From SLRI01 sp964576715 (GTDB lineage: Bacteria; Pseudomonadota; Alphaproteobacteria; Geminicoccales; Geminicoccaceae): a DNA stretch of 64,000 bases. The notes below the pieces were generated by a model, which saw only the letters and a list, made by a program, of their open reading frames with translations, did not search any database and was not told the origin of the DNA. The stretch is taken from positions 1 to 64,000 of the forward strand of contig CAZNWE010000002.1 in the NCBI GenBank assembly GCA_964576715.1, written 5' to 3'. How positions within the stretch are numbered: the stretch's first letter is position 1; every line of letters begins with the position of its first letter. Below, one piece after another: positions 17,862 through 26,551 of the stretch. Position numbers and translations under genes: made by a program.

Positions 17862-18572
17862 TCAATCGCCGGCCGCGGCCTTGAGGGCGGCGAGGTCGAC
17901 GATCAGCACCGAGTGCTTGTCGGGCAGCGCGATCAGCCGGTCCTTGCGCATCGCGGTGAAGACGCGGCTCACGGTCTCGATGGTCAGGCCGAGGAAATCC
18001 GCGATGTCGATCCGGCTCATCGGCAAGGGCATGGCTTCGCCGACGACGATGCGGCGGCGTTCGGCGAGGCCGACGATGAAGCTGGCGAGGCGCTCGCGCG
18101 CCGACTTGCGGCCGAGCAGCAGCATCTGCGCCTGGGCGGCGGCGAGCTCGTTGCTGGCGAGGCCGAGCAGGCGATGCTCCAACTCCGGGTGCTCGCCCAT
18201 CTTCTCGAGCAGGGCGGCCCGCCGGAAGCGGCAGGCCTGGGTCGGCATCACCGCCTCGGCACTGTAGATATAGCTCTGCCCGTAGGCGAGGCCGATGAAG
18301 TCGCCGGGGATCATGAACCCGGTGACCTGCCGCCTGCCGTCCGGCATCAGCTTGTAGAGCTTGAGCATGCCTTCTGTGAGGGTGAACACGTTCTCGGCCG
18401 GCTCGCCTTCCTGGATCAGCTGCTTGCCGGCCTCGAGCCTGCGCGGGTGGGCGATCGCGCCGACGACGTGCAGATCCTCGGGCGCAAGCGCCCCACACAC
18501 GGCCAGCGACCGCACCGCGCACGTCGCACAATCCACGCGTCCGCCGCAGCAGGTTACTGCCTGACGGTCCAT
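17862..18572 (-). CDS. FNR/FnrL-type oxygen-sensing transcription regulator (Crp family)
   Basis: A 236-residue Crp/Fnr protein from ATG 18572, chosen because AGGAGG (18583-18588) lies ten bases upstream. A longer in-frame start at 18629 lacks such a site. The N-terminus carries CATCAVRSLAVCGAL, the C-x2-C-x7-C pattern of FnrL. A central Cys follows in TQACRFRR, completing the four ligands of an oxygen-labile 4Fe-4S cluster. The cyclic-nucleotide-like barrel contains GFMIPGDFIGL. The C-terminal helix-turn-helix contains SRIDIADFLGLTIETVSRV, whose E-x3-R recognises TTGAT half sites. An FNR box stands in its own promoter, implying autoregulation. Confidence 0.88.
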   Translation of the reverse strand: MDRQAVTCCGGRVDCATCAVRSLAVCGALAPEDLHVVGAIAHPRRLEAGKQLIQEGEPAENVFTLTEGMLKLYKLMPDGRRQVTGFMIPGDFIGLAYGQSYIYSAEAVMPTQACRFRRAALLEKMGEHPELEHRLLGLASNELAAAQAQMLLLGRKSARERLASFIVGLAERRRIVVGEAMPLPMSRIDIADFLGLTIETVSRVFTAMRKDRLIALPDKHSVLIVDLAALKAAAGD

Positions 18573-18685
18573 GCTCGGTGATCCTCCTGCCCGGACACCG
18601 GCGCGCTGCGTCGCCAAGCTCTGCTCCACCGCGCGCGTTCCCTCAACGAATCACTATAATGCCGGAAGAAGACTAGGGTCGGCAA

Positions 18686-18699
18686 TTGATGTGGGTCAA
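18686..18699. promoter_or_regulatory. FNR box TTGAT-GTGG-GTCAA
   Basis: The site matches the FNR/FnrL consensus TTGAT-N4-ATCAA with one mismatch. It lies between the leftward fnr-type gene and the rightward gene at 18735, so it could control both. For the regulator gene the box centre is about 120 bp before the chosen start codon. For the rightward gene it is about 43 bp before the start codon. No separate promoter elements were assigned. Confidence 0.6.
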
Positions 18700-18734
18700 T
18701 GTCAGGCCAACCGACGTGCGGCATAGCATCACCC

Positions 18735-19244
18735 ATGAACGCCGCCCTGCTCCCCGCAACGCCGCTGGCCATGCCGATCGACGGCATATCGTGGTCGTGG
18801 CGCCTGTTGACCGCGCGCGAGCTGCCGCCGCTGCTGCCGTTCGTAGCGGCCGCTGATCCGAGCGGCAGCGAGGCGTCGCGTTGGCCGAAAGAGGCACTGG
18901 CGTGGCTGGCCGAACAGCCCTGCCGGCATGGTCTGGTCGGTATTCAGTGTCTGGCCGAGCTCACCTTGGCCCTGTTCTTCTTCAAGATCGCCGGCGAGGC
19001 CCGGGGCGGGCGCCGTCTGGCGGTGCACCGGCTGCGCTGGGTCGAACTCGCCCGGCCGCACCGCTCGCTCGACGCCACGCTGACCATTCTCGGCGACACG
19101 GCCGAGCGGCTCGACTGCGCCGATATCCTGATCGAGCCGGACGCGGCGGCAGAGCGGGTTGCTCGCCAGGCGCTCGACGCCCGGGCCGAGCGCGCCGGCT
19201 TCGCCAGGCGATCGCATGGCTGGCAGCGGCCGGTCGGCGGCTGA
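18735..19244 (+). CDS. Hypothetical protein
   Basis: A 169-residue cytoplasmic protein of unknown family. It is Ala/Leu/Arg-rich without membrane helices or a signal peptide, with VEARL-type helix content. LVGIQCLAELTLALFFF and RRLAVHRLRWVELARPH look like the core strands of an acetyltransferase (GNAT)-like fold, but the acetyl-CoA loop R-x2-G-x-G/A is not evident. The FNR box 43 bp upstream suggests oxygen-dependent expression together with the divergent regulator. Confidence 0.5.
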   Translation: MNAALLPATPLAMPIDGISWSWRLLTARELPPLLPFVAAADPSGSEASRWPKEALAWLAEQPCRHGLVGIQCLAELTLALFFFKIAGEARGGRRLAVHRLRWVELARPHRSLDATLTILGDTAERLDCADILIEPDAAAERVARQALDARAERAGFARRSHGWQRPVGG

Positions 19245-19531
19245 GCCACGGCGCCGCGACAGGCGATCGAGCCGCTGCACCCAGGGCTACCGTGACCCCG
19301 CCGAGGGCCCCTCAAGGGCGGCGACGGGCCGTCGCATTTTGCCTCTTGCGTTACCAAAGTTGCGATGACAGAACAAACGTAACGAGCTTGCCAAGGGGCC
19401 GAGAAGGCCGCCGGGCGCGCGAGAAGCGGGCGCGGGCCGGCGGCCACCGCTCGATCGATCAGGGAGGACGAGGTTTGGGCGACAGCAGCGTCTGCCCGCC
19501 TGCTCCCTGCTCGCCAGACAGGGAGGTTGCA

Positions 19532-21064
19532 ATGTTCTACGTGCCGAAGAATGCCGTCTTTCGCCGGGTCAACCGGCGCCGGTTCCTGGAGCTGGGCGGC
19601 GGTGCCGCCACGGCTCTCGGGGCCGGCTCGATCGCGGTCGGGCTCAACTCGGTGATCACCCGGCGGCCGGCCTATGCGCAGTCCTCCGACGCCGCCAAAT
19701 GGCGGCAGTACGAGGGCTCGAAGCTCGTGTTCATGAGCGAGAACACGCCGCCCTCCTTCGCCATCCGCGACAATCTCGAGCCGTTCTACGACCTCACCGG
19801 CATCGAGATCGAGATCCTCACCGACGACCTGCCGGTAGTGCAGCAGAAGGTCGGCATCGACCTGCGCGGCGGCAGTGCGGATTTCCACCTGAACTACGTT
19901 CAGGACAAGCCGATCGGCTCGCCATTTGCCGATTTCTATGCCGACCTCAACACCTTCATCGCCGACGACACCCTGCCACAGGACCCCGACGGCGTCGGCG
20001 AGGAAGCCTGGTTCGAGAACTTCCTCACCGCCTGCGGCGTCTACTACGACGAGGGGCGCATCGTCGCCTTCCCCTATGACTGTGCCGTCGCCTGTACCTT
20101 CTACCGCCAGGACCTGTTCGAGGCGCTGAGCCCCGACTTCGAGGCCGAGTACGGCTATCGGATGGAATTCACCAACGACACGACCTGGAAGAACGTCCAC
20201 GACTTCGCGGCCTTTTTCAAGGCGGTGCGCGAGAGCGGGCGCGACGACATCCCCTATGGCTACGCCCAGCACCAGGGCAGCTTCGCCTGGACGACACAGC
20301 TCGACATCCAGCGGCTGCTGTTCGCGCACGGCCAGTGGACCGATTTCGAGGGGGTCGACGACAAGCTCGGCAGTCGCGAGCCGGGTCCCGCCCGCTGGGG
20401 CGACGAGCAGTCGGTCCTGATCATGCAGAAGTTCAAGGACCAGGCCGACGTCTGCCACCCGGACAATCTCGCCAACGGCACGCTCGAGCTCAACACCGTC
20501 TACCAGGCAGGGCAGATCGCCATGCAGGTCCAGTATCACGAGTTTGCGGCCTCGATCGAGGACGAGACGACCAGCCGGGCGGCCGGTGGCAAGACCGCCT
20601 ATGCGGTCTGCCCGAAGGGCGATCCCGAGTGGATCGTGAACGGCGGGCAGGCGGTCAACGGCACCAATTGCGGCATCGGTGGCATCGGCATCAATGCCGG
20701 GGCATCCGAGGACCTGCAGCGTGCCGCCTACCTCTTCGCCATCTGGTCGACCTCGCAGAACACCCAGTACGAGGTGCTCAAGGGTGTCGGCGGCACGCCG
20801 ACCCGGAAATCCGTCTTCGACCTCGAGGACGTCAAGGCGGCGCGGCAGCGGCCGACCACGATGCCCAATGCGCTGACCTTCGATGCCGTTTACGACCACG
20901 GCATCCGCGACCCGCATTTCGTCCTGGGCCCGAAGATCCCCAATGCCAACGAGTACCACAGCATCCTCGCGACCGAGGTGCAGCGCTGCGTGGCCGGCCA
21001 GGTCTCGGCCGAGGAGGCCTGCGAGGCGATCCGCTGGCAGCTCGACGACATGCACGACCTCTGA
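19532..21064 (+). CDS. Tat-exported solute-binding protein of a carbohydrate-type ABC transporter
   Basis: A 510-residue binding protein with GGGAGG (19521-19526) five bases before ATG. The N-terminus holds NRRRFLELGG, a twin-arginine export motif, followed by a hydrophobic stretch and a cleavage region near AYAQ, so it is exported folded. The mature part is SBP_bac_1-like (PFYDLTGIEIEILTDDLP, PFYDCAVACTFYRQDLFE-type hinge, GGQAVNGTNCGIGGIGIN). It is the first gene of a transporter whose permeases and ATPase follow and are in turn followed by a dehydrogenase and acoABC. The ligand may thus be a polyol, diol or acetoin-like compound, but binding proteins of this family mostly bind sugars. Confidence 0.85.
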   Translation: MFYVPKNAVFRRVNRRRFLELGGGAATALGAGSIAVGLNSVITRRPAYAQSSDAAKWRQYEGSKLVFMSENTPPSFAIRDNLEPFYDLTGIEIEILTDDLPVVQQKVGIDLRGGSADFHLNYVQDKPIGSPFADFYADLNTFIADDTLPQDPDGVGEEAWFENFLTACGVYYDEGRIVAFPYDCAVACTFYRQDLFEALSPDFEAEYGYRMEFTNDTTWKNVHDFAAFFKAVRESGRDDIPYGYAQHQGSFAWTTQLDIQRLLFAHGQWTDFEGVDDKLGSREPGPARWGDEQSVLIMQKFKDQADVCHPDNLANGTLELNTVYQAGQIAMQVQYHEFAASIEDETTSRAAGGKTAYAVCPKGDPEWIVNGGQAVNGTNCGIGGIGINAGASEDLQRAAYLFAIWSTSQNTQYEVLKGVGGTPTRKSVFDLEDVKAARQRPTTMPNALTFDAVYDHGIRDPHFVLGPKIPNANEYHSILATEVQRCVAGQVSAEEACEAIRWQLDDMHDL

Positions 21065-21082
21065 GCCACGGCTGAGGGCTCC

Positions 21083-21111
21083 GGGCGGGTCCGCCAAGGT
21101 CGGTCCCGCCC
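21083..21111 (+). terminator. Stable hairpin after the solute-binding gene
   Basis: GGGCGGG-T-CCG pairs with CGG-T-CCCGCCC around a 7-base loop, a stem of ten pairs with one T-T mismatch. It begins 18 bases after the stop codon of the binding protein gene and is followed by C/T-rich sequence without a clean T run. Such a structure between the binding-protein gene and permease genes usually protects the upstream mRNA and lowers downstream expression, rather than ending all transcription. Confidence 0.5.
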
Positions 21112-21142
21112 CTTCCTCCTCGATCCAGCGGGCGACGGGCGC

Positions 21143-22168
21143 ATGGCGGCAACGGCGGTATCGGGTTCAGGTGCTTCGCGCGGCGACAGTGCGGCCGGCA
21201 GCGTTGCCGCCCAGCCTTCGCACCAAGCGGCGGCGGCGATGCGCAATGGTGCCCGGGTGATCGACCACGCGCCCGCCGCCCGCAACCCGACCCCCTCCCG
21301 CCGCTATTATCTCTACCTGATGCTGCCGGCGATCATCGTCCTGGCCTGCATCACCATCTACCCGTTCCTCTGGCTCATCTGGATGAGCCTGCACGACGTC
21401 GAGGTCGGCGGCACCGACACCTGGAACAATTTCCGCAACTGGCTCCGGCTGCCGCAGGACCGCAAGTTCACCGCCGGCTGGTGGCTGCTCGCCCAGTACA
21501 GCCTGATGTGCATGACGCTGCAGGTCGCGCTCGGCGTGCTGCTCGCCGTCATCCTCAACCGCTCGCGCTACGAGAAGATCCTGGTCACCATCTTCCTCAT
21601 GCCGATGATGATGGCGCCGGTCGTGGCCGGGCTGGTCTGGTACTACCTCTACAACTCGACCTTCGGCTGGTACCACTGGCTATTGCAGAGTGCGGGGATC
21701 CTCGGCGAGCGCTCGATCCTCGGCGACCCCTCGACCGCGATGATCGGCATCGTCATCGTCGATACCTGGCAGTGGACGCCGCTGATCACGTTGATCGTGC
21801 TCGCCGGCCTCAAGCGCGTGCCGCGCGATCAGCTCGAAGCCAACATGGTCGACGGGGCCGGCGAGATCAGGAACTTCGTCCAGATCACCCTGCCCAACAT
21901 CTACCCCTTCCTGCTGATCGCCATCCTGCTCCGCTTCATGGACAATTTCCGCTTCATCGACGCCATCCTGGTGCTCACCGGCGGTGGCCCGGCGGATGCG
22001 ACCAAGATCCTGCCGACCTACCTCTTCGACGTCAGCTTCCAGTTCTTCCGGCTCGGCCGGGGCGCGGCGATCGCGCTCACGCTCCTCGCCGTCACGATCA
22101 TCCTCGGGCTCATCCTGGTCCGGGTGTTCGAGAGCCCGAAGAGCCAGGCCCGGCCGGAGGATCTCTGA
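21143..22168 (+). CDS. ABC transporter permease, sugar type (MalF/UgpA-like)
   Basis: A 341-residue inner-membrane permease. A long Ala/Ser-rich N-terminal tail (about 45 residues) precedes the first helix (YLMLPAIIVLACITIYPFLW). Six membrane helices are visible. The ATPase-contact loop is EANMVDGAGEIRNFVQITLP, the usual EAA motif with the conserved Gly. Its stop overlaps the start of the second permease (TGATG), indicating translational coupling. The real start may be internal at ATG 21239, since the first 30 residues look low-complexity. Confidence 0.88.
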   Translation: MAATAVSGSGASRGDSAAGSVAAQPSHQAAAAMRNGARVIDHAPAARNPTPSRRYYLYLMLPAIIVLACITIYPFLWLIWMSLHDVEVGGTDTWNNFRNWLRLPQDRKFTAGWWLLAQYSLMCMTLQVALGVLLAVILNRSRYEKILVTIFLMPMMMAPVVAGLVWYYLYNSTFGWYHWLLQSAGILGERSILGDPSTAMIGIVIVDTWQWTPLITLIVLAGLKRVPRDQLEANMVDGAGEIRNFVQITLPNIYPFLLIAILLRFMDNFRFIDAILVLTGGGPADATKILPTYLFDVSFQFFRLGRGAAIALTLLAVTIILGLILVRVFESPKSQARPEDL

Positions 22169-23046
22169 TGGCCTCCTCGGACATCGTCCAATACCGCTCG
22201 CCCTGGCGCAGCCTCGCGAGCGTCGGGGTGGCGGTGTTCCTCGCGGTCTATCTGCTGTGGACCGTCTTGCCGCTCGTCATCATGTTCGTCTCGTCGTTCA
22301 AGGACCTGCTCGAGGCATTCCGCCTGCCGCCGGTCGGCGACTGGACCGGTCTCTGGATCTTCCTGGACTTCACCCCGACCTTCAAGCACTACGTCAACCT
22401 GTTCCAGAACAACAATTTCTCGACCTATCTTCTCAACTCGATCCTGGCCTCGGCCGGCTCGGCCGTGATCTCGGTGGTGCTCGGGTCGATGTGTGCCTAC
22501 TCGCTCTCGCGGATCGAGTTCCGCGGCAAGAAGGACCTCTTTTTCTGGATCATCAGCACCCGCATGGCGCCGGTCGTGGCGGTCATGGTGCCGCTTTATG
22601 CGATCTTCCGCGGTGCCGGGCTGATCGGCACGCTGCCCGGCTTGATCCTCGCCTACACCACCTTCAACCTGCCGTTCGCGATCTGGATGCTCAAGGGCTT
22701 CTTCGACAACGTGCCCTACGCCATCGAGGAAGCGCAGATGTGCGACGGGGCTTCCCGGTTCCAGGCGTTTCTCTCGATCCTGCCGCTGGTCGCCCCGGGG
22801 ATCGGTGCCTTTCTCGTGCTCTGCATCCTGTTTGCCTGGAACGACTTCCTCTTCGCCTCGATCATCGGTTCGGGCGGCGCCAAGACGCTGCCGGTGGCCA
22901 CCAAGGAACTGGTCCAGCCGCAGAACATCCAATGGGGCAGCATCATGGCGGCGGGCGTCGTCACCACCCTGCCGATGATGTTCCTGGGCCTCTTGATCCG
23001 CCGCTACCTCGTCGCCGGCCTGACCATGGGCGCCGTCAAGGAATAG
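22168..23046 (+). CDS. ABC transporter permease, sugar type (MalG/UgpE-like)
   Basis: A 292-residue permease coupled to the preceding gene by a TGATG overlap. Six membrane helices are visible. The EAA loop reads EEAQMCDGASRFQAFLSILP, and FNLPFAIWMLKGFF just before it is typical of the MalG-like partner. It ends with LIRRYLVAGLTMGAVKE, the conserved C-terminus of this subfamily. It forms the channel with the first permease. Confidence 0.9.
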   Translation: MASSDIVQYRSPWRSLASVGVAVFLAVYLLWTVLPLVIMFVSSFKDLLEAFRLPPVGDWTGLWIFLDFTPTFKHYVNLFQNNNFSTYLLNSILASAGSAVISVVLGSMCAYSLSRIEFRGKKDLFFWIISTRMAPVVAVMVPLYAIFRGAGLIGTLPGLILAYTTFNLPFAIWMLKGFFDNVPYAIEEAQMCDGASRFQAFLSILPLVAPGIGAFLVLCILFAWNDFLFASIIGSGGAKTLPVATKELVQPQNIQWGSIMAAGVVTTLPMMFLGLLIRRYLVAGLTMGAVKE

Positions 23047-23090
23047 CCGGCAGGCTGGAGGAAAGAACCAACAGCGCAACAGGGACGCCG

Positions 23091-24182
23091 ATGGCATCCG
23101 TAACGATCGACCACGTCTGGAAGTATTACGGCGAGACCGAGGCGGTCAAAGACCTCAACCTCGACTGTGCCGACGGCGAGTTTCTCTGTGTCCTCGGGCC
23201 TTCGGGCTGCGGCAAGTCGTCGACGCTCAGGATGCTCGCCGGGCTCGAGCACATCTCGGCCGGCGACATCCGCTTCGGGCCGCGGCGGATCAACGAGCTG
23301 CCGCCCAAGGACCGCGACATCGCCATGGTGTTCGAGAACTACGCCCTCTACCCGCACAAGACGGTCAGGGACAACATCGCCAATTCGCTCCGCCTGCGCG
23401 GCATGGGCCGCGCCGACATCGACCGCCGGGTCAAGAAGGCCGCCGAGCTGCTGCAGATCGGCCAGCTGCTCGAGCGCAAGCCGCAGGAGCTCTCCGGCGG
23501 GCAGAAGCAGCGGGTCGCCATCGGCCGGGCGATCGTCCGCGAACCGCAGCTCTTCCTCTTCGACGAGCCCATTGCCCATCTCGACGCCAAGCTCCGGGCG
23601 CACATGCGCGGCGAGCTCAAGATCATGCAGCGCGAGCTGGGTACGACGATGATCTACGTCACCCACGACCAGCTCGAGGCGCTCTCGATGGCCGACCGCA
23701 TCGCGGTGATGCACGAGGGCGTGCTGCAGCAGTTCGGCACGCCGCAGGAGATCTACGACCACCCGGTCAACGAGTGGGTGGCGGGCTTCGTCGGCGAGCC
23801 GCCGATGAACGTCGTCGACTGCCGGATCGAGGAGCGGGAAGAGCGGCTGCACATCGTCCATCCAGGCTTCGCCCTGCCGGTGACCCCGGCCCAGGACGCG
23901 ATCCTGCGCGAGCGGACGGAGCGAGCGGCGGTCAAGATGGGCATCCGCCCCGACCAGATCGCCGTCAGCCTCGAGCCCGGGGCCGGCACCATCCCGGCCG
24001 AGGTCATGGTGACCGAGCCGCTAGGTGGCGACATGCTGGTCGACACCAGCATCGGCGAGCAGAAGTTCATCATCAAGACCCGGCCCGATTTCGCCGGGCG
24101 GCGGGGCGATGCCTGCCACGTCACCTTCGATACCGGCCGCTGGCACGTCTTCGCCGGCGACACCGGGATCGCCTATTTTTGA
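23091..24182 (+). CDS. ABC transporter ATPase, UgpC/MsmK/MalK type, with Q-loop Glu
   Basis: A 363-residue ATPase. Walker A is GPSGCGKSS (residues 36-44), the signature is LSGGQKQRVAIGRA, Walker B is LFLFDEPIAHLD, and the H-loop is YVTHD. A C-terminal regulatory OB-type domain starts near residue 235, as in MalK/UgpC. The Q-loop reads MVFENYALYP with Glu at residue 82, where the family usually has Gln. The D-loop region PIAHLD also differs from the usual PLSNLD. The Q-loop change could alter coupling to the permease. The gene lies 44 bp after the permease gene in the same operon. Confidence 0.9.
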   Translation: MASVTIDHVWKYYGETEAVKDLNLDCADGEFLCVLGPSGCGKSSTLRMLAGLEHISAGDIRFGPRRINELPPKDRDIAMVFENYALYPHKTVRDNIANSLRLRGMGRADIDRRVKKAAELLQIGQLLERKPQELSGGQKQRVAIGRAIVREPQLFLFDEPIAHLDAKLRAHMRGELKIMQRELGTTMIYVTHDQLEALSMADRIAVMHEGVLQQFGTPQEIYDHPVNEWVAGFVGEPPMNVVDCRIEEREERLHIVHPGFALPVTPAQDAILRERTERAAVKMGIRPDQIAVSLEPGAGTIPAEVMVTEPLGGDMLVDTSIGEQKFIIKTRPDFAGRRGDACHVTFDTGRWHVFAGDTGIAYF

Positions 24183-24310
24183 GCCGGCGGCGGTGGCAGC
24201 TTGCCGAGGCCACCGTCAGCTAATAACCTTTGGTTGGAGACGTTGACGACCGTGATGCGTCCAGAGGCAGCCGAGACGAGTTGCCCGGTCAGGGAACAGG
24301 GAGGTCGACC

Positions 24311-25387
24311 ATGCGGGCTTTGCGCTTTCACGCGGCCAAGGAGCTGCGGCTCGAGGAGATCGATGCACCGCCGAAGCGGCCGGCCGCCGGTCAGGTGGTC
24401 ATCCGCAACCGCTATGTCGGCATCTGCGGCACCGATCTGCACGAGTACAGCTATGGGCCGATCTTCATCCCGACCGAGCCGCATCCGTTCACGCACGCCA
24501 CTGCCCCGCAGGTATTGGGCCACGAGTTCGGCGGCGTGGTCGAGGCGGTCGGCGACGGCGTGACCTCGGTCAAGCCCGGCGATCGGGTCTCGGTGCAGCC
24601 CTTGGTGATGCCCAGGGCCGGCGACTATTACGCGGACCGTGGGCTCTTTCACCTCTCGAACAGTATCGCCGTGGTCGGCCTGAGCTGGCACTCGGGCGGC
24701 ATGGCCGAGCTTTCGATGGTCAACGATTACAACGTCTTTCCGATCCCAGATGCGATGACGGACGAGGAGGCGGCCCTGGTCGAGCCGACCGCCGTTGCCG
24801 TCTATGCCTGCGATCGCGGCCGGGTCGCCGCCGGCAACAGCGTGCTGGTCACCGGTGCCGGGCCGATCGGCAGCTTGGTGCTCCTGGCGGCCAAGGCGGC
24901 CGGGGCGGCGCAACTTTTCGTCTCGGATGTCAACGACGCGCGGCTGCAGTTGGCCAAGTCGATCCTGCCGGAGGTCACGACGATCAATCCCACAACGGAG
25001 ACGGTCGGCGACGTGGTGCGCGCCGCGACCGAGGGCCGGGTCGGCTCTGACGTCGCGATCGAGTGCGTCGGCAACGAGCAAGCCTTGAAGGACTGCCTCG
25101 ATGCGGTCAGGAAGCAGGGCGTGGTGGTGCAGACCGGGCTGCACCCGCACCCGGCCCCGCTCGACTGGTTCCAGGTGACGTTCAAGGATGTCGAGATCAG
25201 GGGATCCTGGTGCTATCCGACCTATCTCTGGCCGCGCACCATGCGCCTGATCGCCACCGGCCAGCTGCCGGCGAAGCAAATCGTGACCAAGCGGATCGGG
25301 CTCGACGAGGCGGTGCCGGCCGGGTTCGAGGCGCTGCTCGACCCGGGCGGCACGCAACTGAAGATCCTGATCGACTTGTCGCGGTGA
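24311..25387 (+). CDS. Zinc-type alcohol dehydrogenase (MDR), 2,3-butanediol dehydrogenase-like
   Basis: A 358-residue medium-chain dehydrogenase. The catalytic zinc ligands are present in GICGTDLHEY and GHEFGG, and the NAD-binding Rossmann motif is TGAGPIGSLVLLAAKAAG. The structural-zinc lobe, which normally carries four cysteines, is replaced by a Cys-free stretch around MPRAGDYYADRGLFHL. A strong site AGGGAGG precedes ATG 24311. It oxidises a secondary alcohol; next to acoABC, the simplest guess is a 2,3-butanediol to acetoin step. The ATG is preceded by GGGAGGTCGACC, the same leader found before acoA, so the two initiation regions appear duplicated. Sugar alcohol or threonine dehydrogenase activity is not excluded. 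Confidence 0.8.
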   Translation: MRALRFHAAKELRLEEIDAPPKRPAAGQVVIRNRYVGICGTDLHEYSYGPIFIPTEPHPFTHATAPQVLGHEFGGVVEAVGDGVTSVKPGDRVSVQPLVMPRAGDYYADRGLFHLSNSIAVVGLSWHSGGMAELSMVNDYNVFPIPDAMTDEEAALVEPTAVAVYACDRGRVAAGNSVLVTGAGPIGSLVLLAAKAAGAAQLFVSDVNDARLQLAKSILPEVTTINPTTETVGDVVRAATEGRVGSDVAIECVGNEQALKDCLDAVRKQGVVVQTGLHPHPAPLDWFQVTFKDVEIRGSWCYPTYLWPRTMRLIATGQLPAKQIVTKRIGLDEAVPAGFEALLDPGGTQLKILIDLSR

Positions 25388-25558
25388 GGGACGGCGCTAT
25401 AAAGATGATCAGTGACGGAACAGATGTGCGGCGAGGCCTTCGCCGCCGCCTGTGCCGGGAAGAAGAACCAGGGAGGCAGCCAGCGCGCGCCACGGTCGAT
25501 AGGCGCGCCCGCGCGGGCTCCCGCCATGCCACCGGGCACCACAATCGGGAGGTCGACC

Positions 25559-26527
25559 ATGCAATTGAGCCGTGAAGATCTGCTTCAGGCCTATCAGAAG
25601 ATGCGGATGATCCGCGAGTTCGAGGATGCGGTGCACGAAGAGTTCTCGGCCGGCAACATCCCGGGCTTCGTTCATCTCTACGCCGGCGAGGAGGCGTCGG
25701 GCGTCGGTGTGTGCATGCATCTCGACGATCGCGACGCGATTGCGTCCACCCATCGCGGCCACGGCCACTGCATCGCCAAGAACTGCGACGAGCGTGGCAT
25801 GATGTTCGAGATCTTCGGCCGCAAGGACGGCCTGTGCGGCGGCAAGGGTGGCTCGATGCACATCGCCGACCTGTCTAAGGGGATGATGGGGGCCAACGGC
25901 ATCGTCGGCGGCGGCCCGCCCTTGATCTGCGGTGCCGCGCTCTCTGCCAAATATCTGAAGACCGGCGGCGTCGCCGTCGCCTTCGTCGGCGACGGGGCGT
26001 CGAACCAGGGCACCACCTTCGAGAGCTACAATCTCGCCAAGGTCTGGAACCTGCCGGCGATCTTCGTCGTCGAGGACAATGGCTACGCCGAATCGACAGC
26101 GTCCGCGTGGTCGGTCGCCGGCTCCCAGGTCGACCGTGCGAAGGGCTTCGGCATGCCGGCCTACGAGGTCGACGGCCACGACTTCTTCGCCGTCTGGGAG
26201 GCCGCGCGCGAGGCCATCGAGCGGGCCAGGAACGACGGCGGCCCGTCGCTGATCCACGTCCGCCTCAACCGCTACTACGGCCACTTCGAAGGCGATGCGA
26301 TCAGCTACAAGGCGCAAGGCGAGATCGAGAAGGTCAAGGCCGAGAAGGACGCCTTGATGCTGTTCCGCAACCGCGTCACCGAGGCCGGGCTGCTCGATGG
26401 TGCCGCCATGGACGAGGTCGACAAGGCGTGCCGTGACCGCATCCAGCAGGTGCTGGCCGAAGCCAAGGCCGGCGCCATGCCGACCGAGGCCGACCTCCTT
26501 ACCGACGTCTACACCTCCGCCTACTGA
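25559..26527 (+). CDS. acoA: Acetoin dehydrogenase E1 alpha subunit (thiamine diphosphate-dependent)
   Basis: A 322-residue E1 alpha subunit. The thiamine diphosphate motif starts at GDGASNQG and closes at VVEDNGYAES, the GDG-x(about 27)-N pattern. GFVHLYAGEEASGVGV and HRGHGHCIAK are typical of the AcoA/PdhA group. YYGHFEGDAISYK is characteristic of acetoin rather than pyruvate enzymes. GGGAGG lies seven bases before ATG 25559. With AcoB it cleaves acetoin and transfers the acetyl group to the lipoyl E2. A 170-bp spacer with no clear gene separates it from the dehydrogenase gene. Confidence 0.88.
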   Translation: MQLSREDLLQAYQKMRMIREFEDAVHEEFSAGNIPGFVHLYAGEEASGVGVCMHLDDRDAIASTHRGHGHCIAKNCDERGMMFEIFGRKDGLCGGKGGSMHIADLSKGMMGANGIVGGGPPLICGAALSAKYLKTGGVAVAFVGDGASNQGTTFESYNLAKVWNLPAIFVVEDNGYAESTASAWSVAGSQVDRAKGFGMPAYEVDGHDFFAVWEAAREAIERARNDGGPSLIHVRLNRYYGHFEGDAISYKAQGEIEKVKAEKDALMLFRNRVTEAGLLDGAAMDEVDKACRDRIQQVLAEAKAGAMPTEADLLTDVYTSAY

Positions 26528-26551
26528 GGCCCTCAACCTGGGAACGCCACG

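Noticed and set aside
24183..24310. Sigma54-type promoter before the dehydrogenase or aco genes
   Set aside because: TGGCAGCTTGC looks similar at first, but the GG-to-GC spacing is too short for a -24/-12 element.
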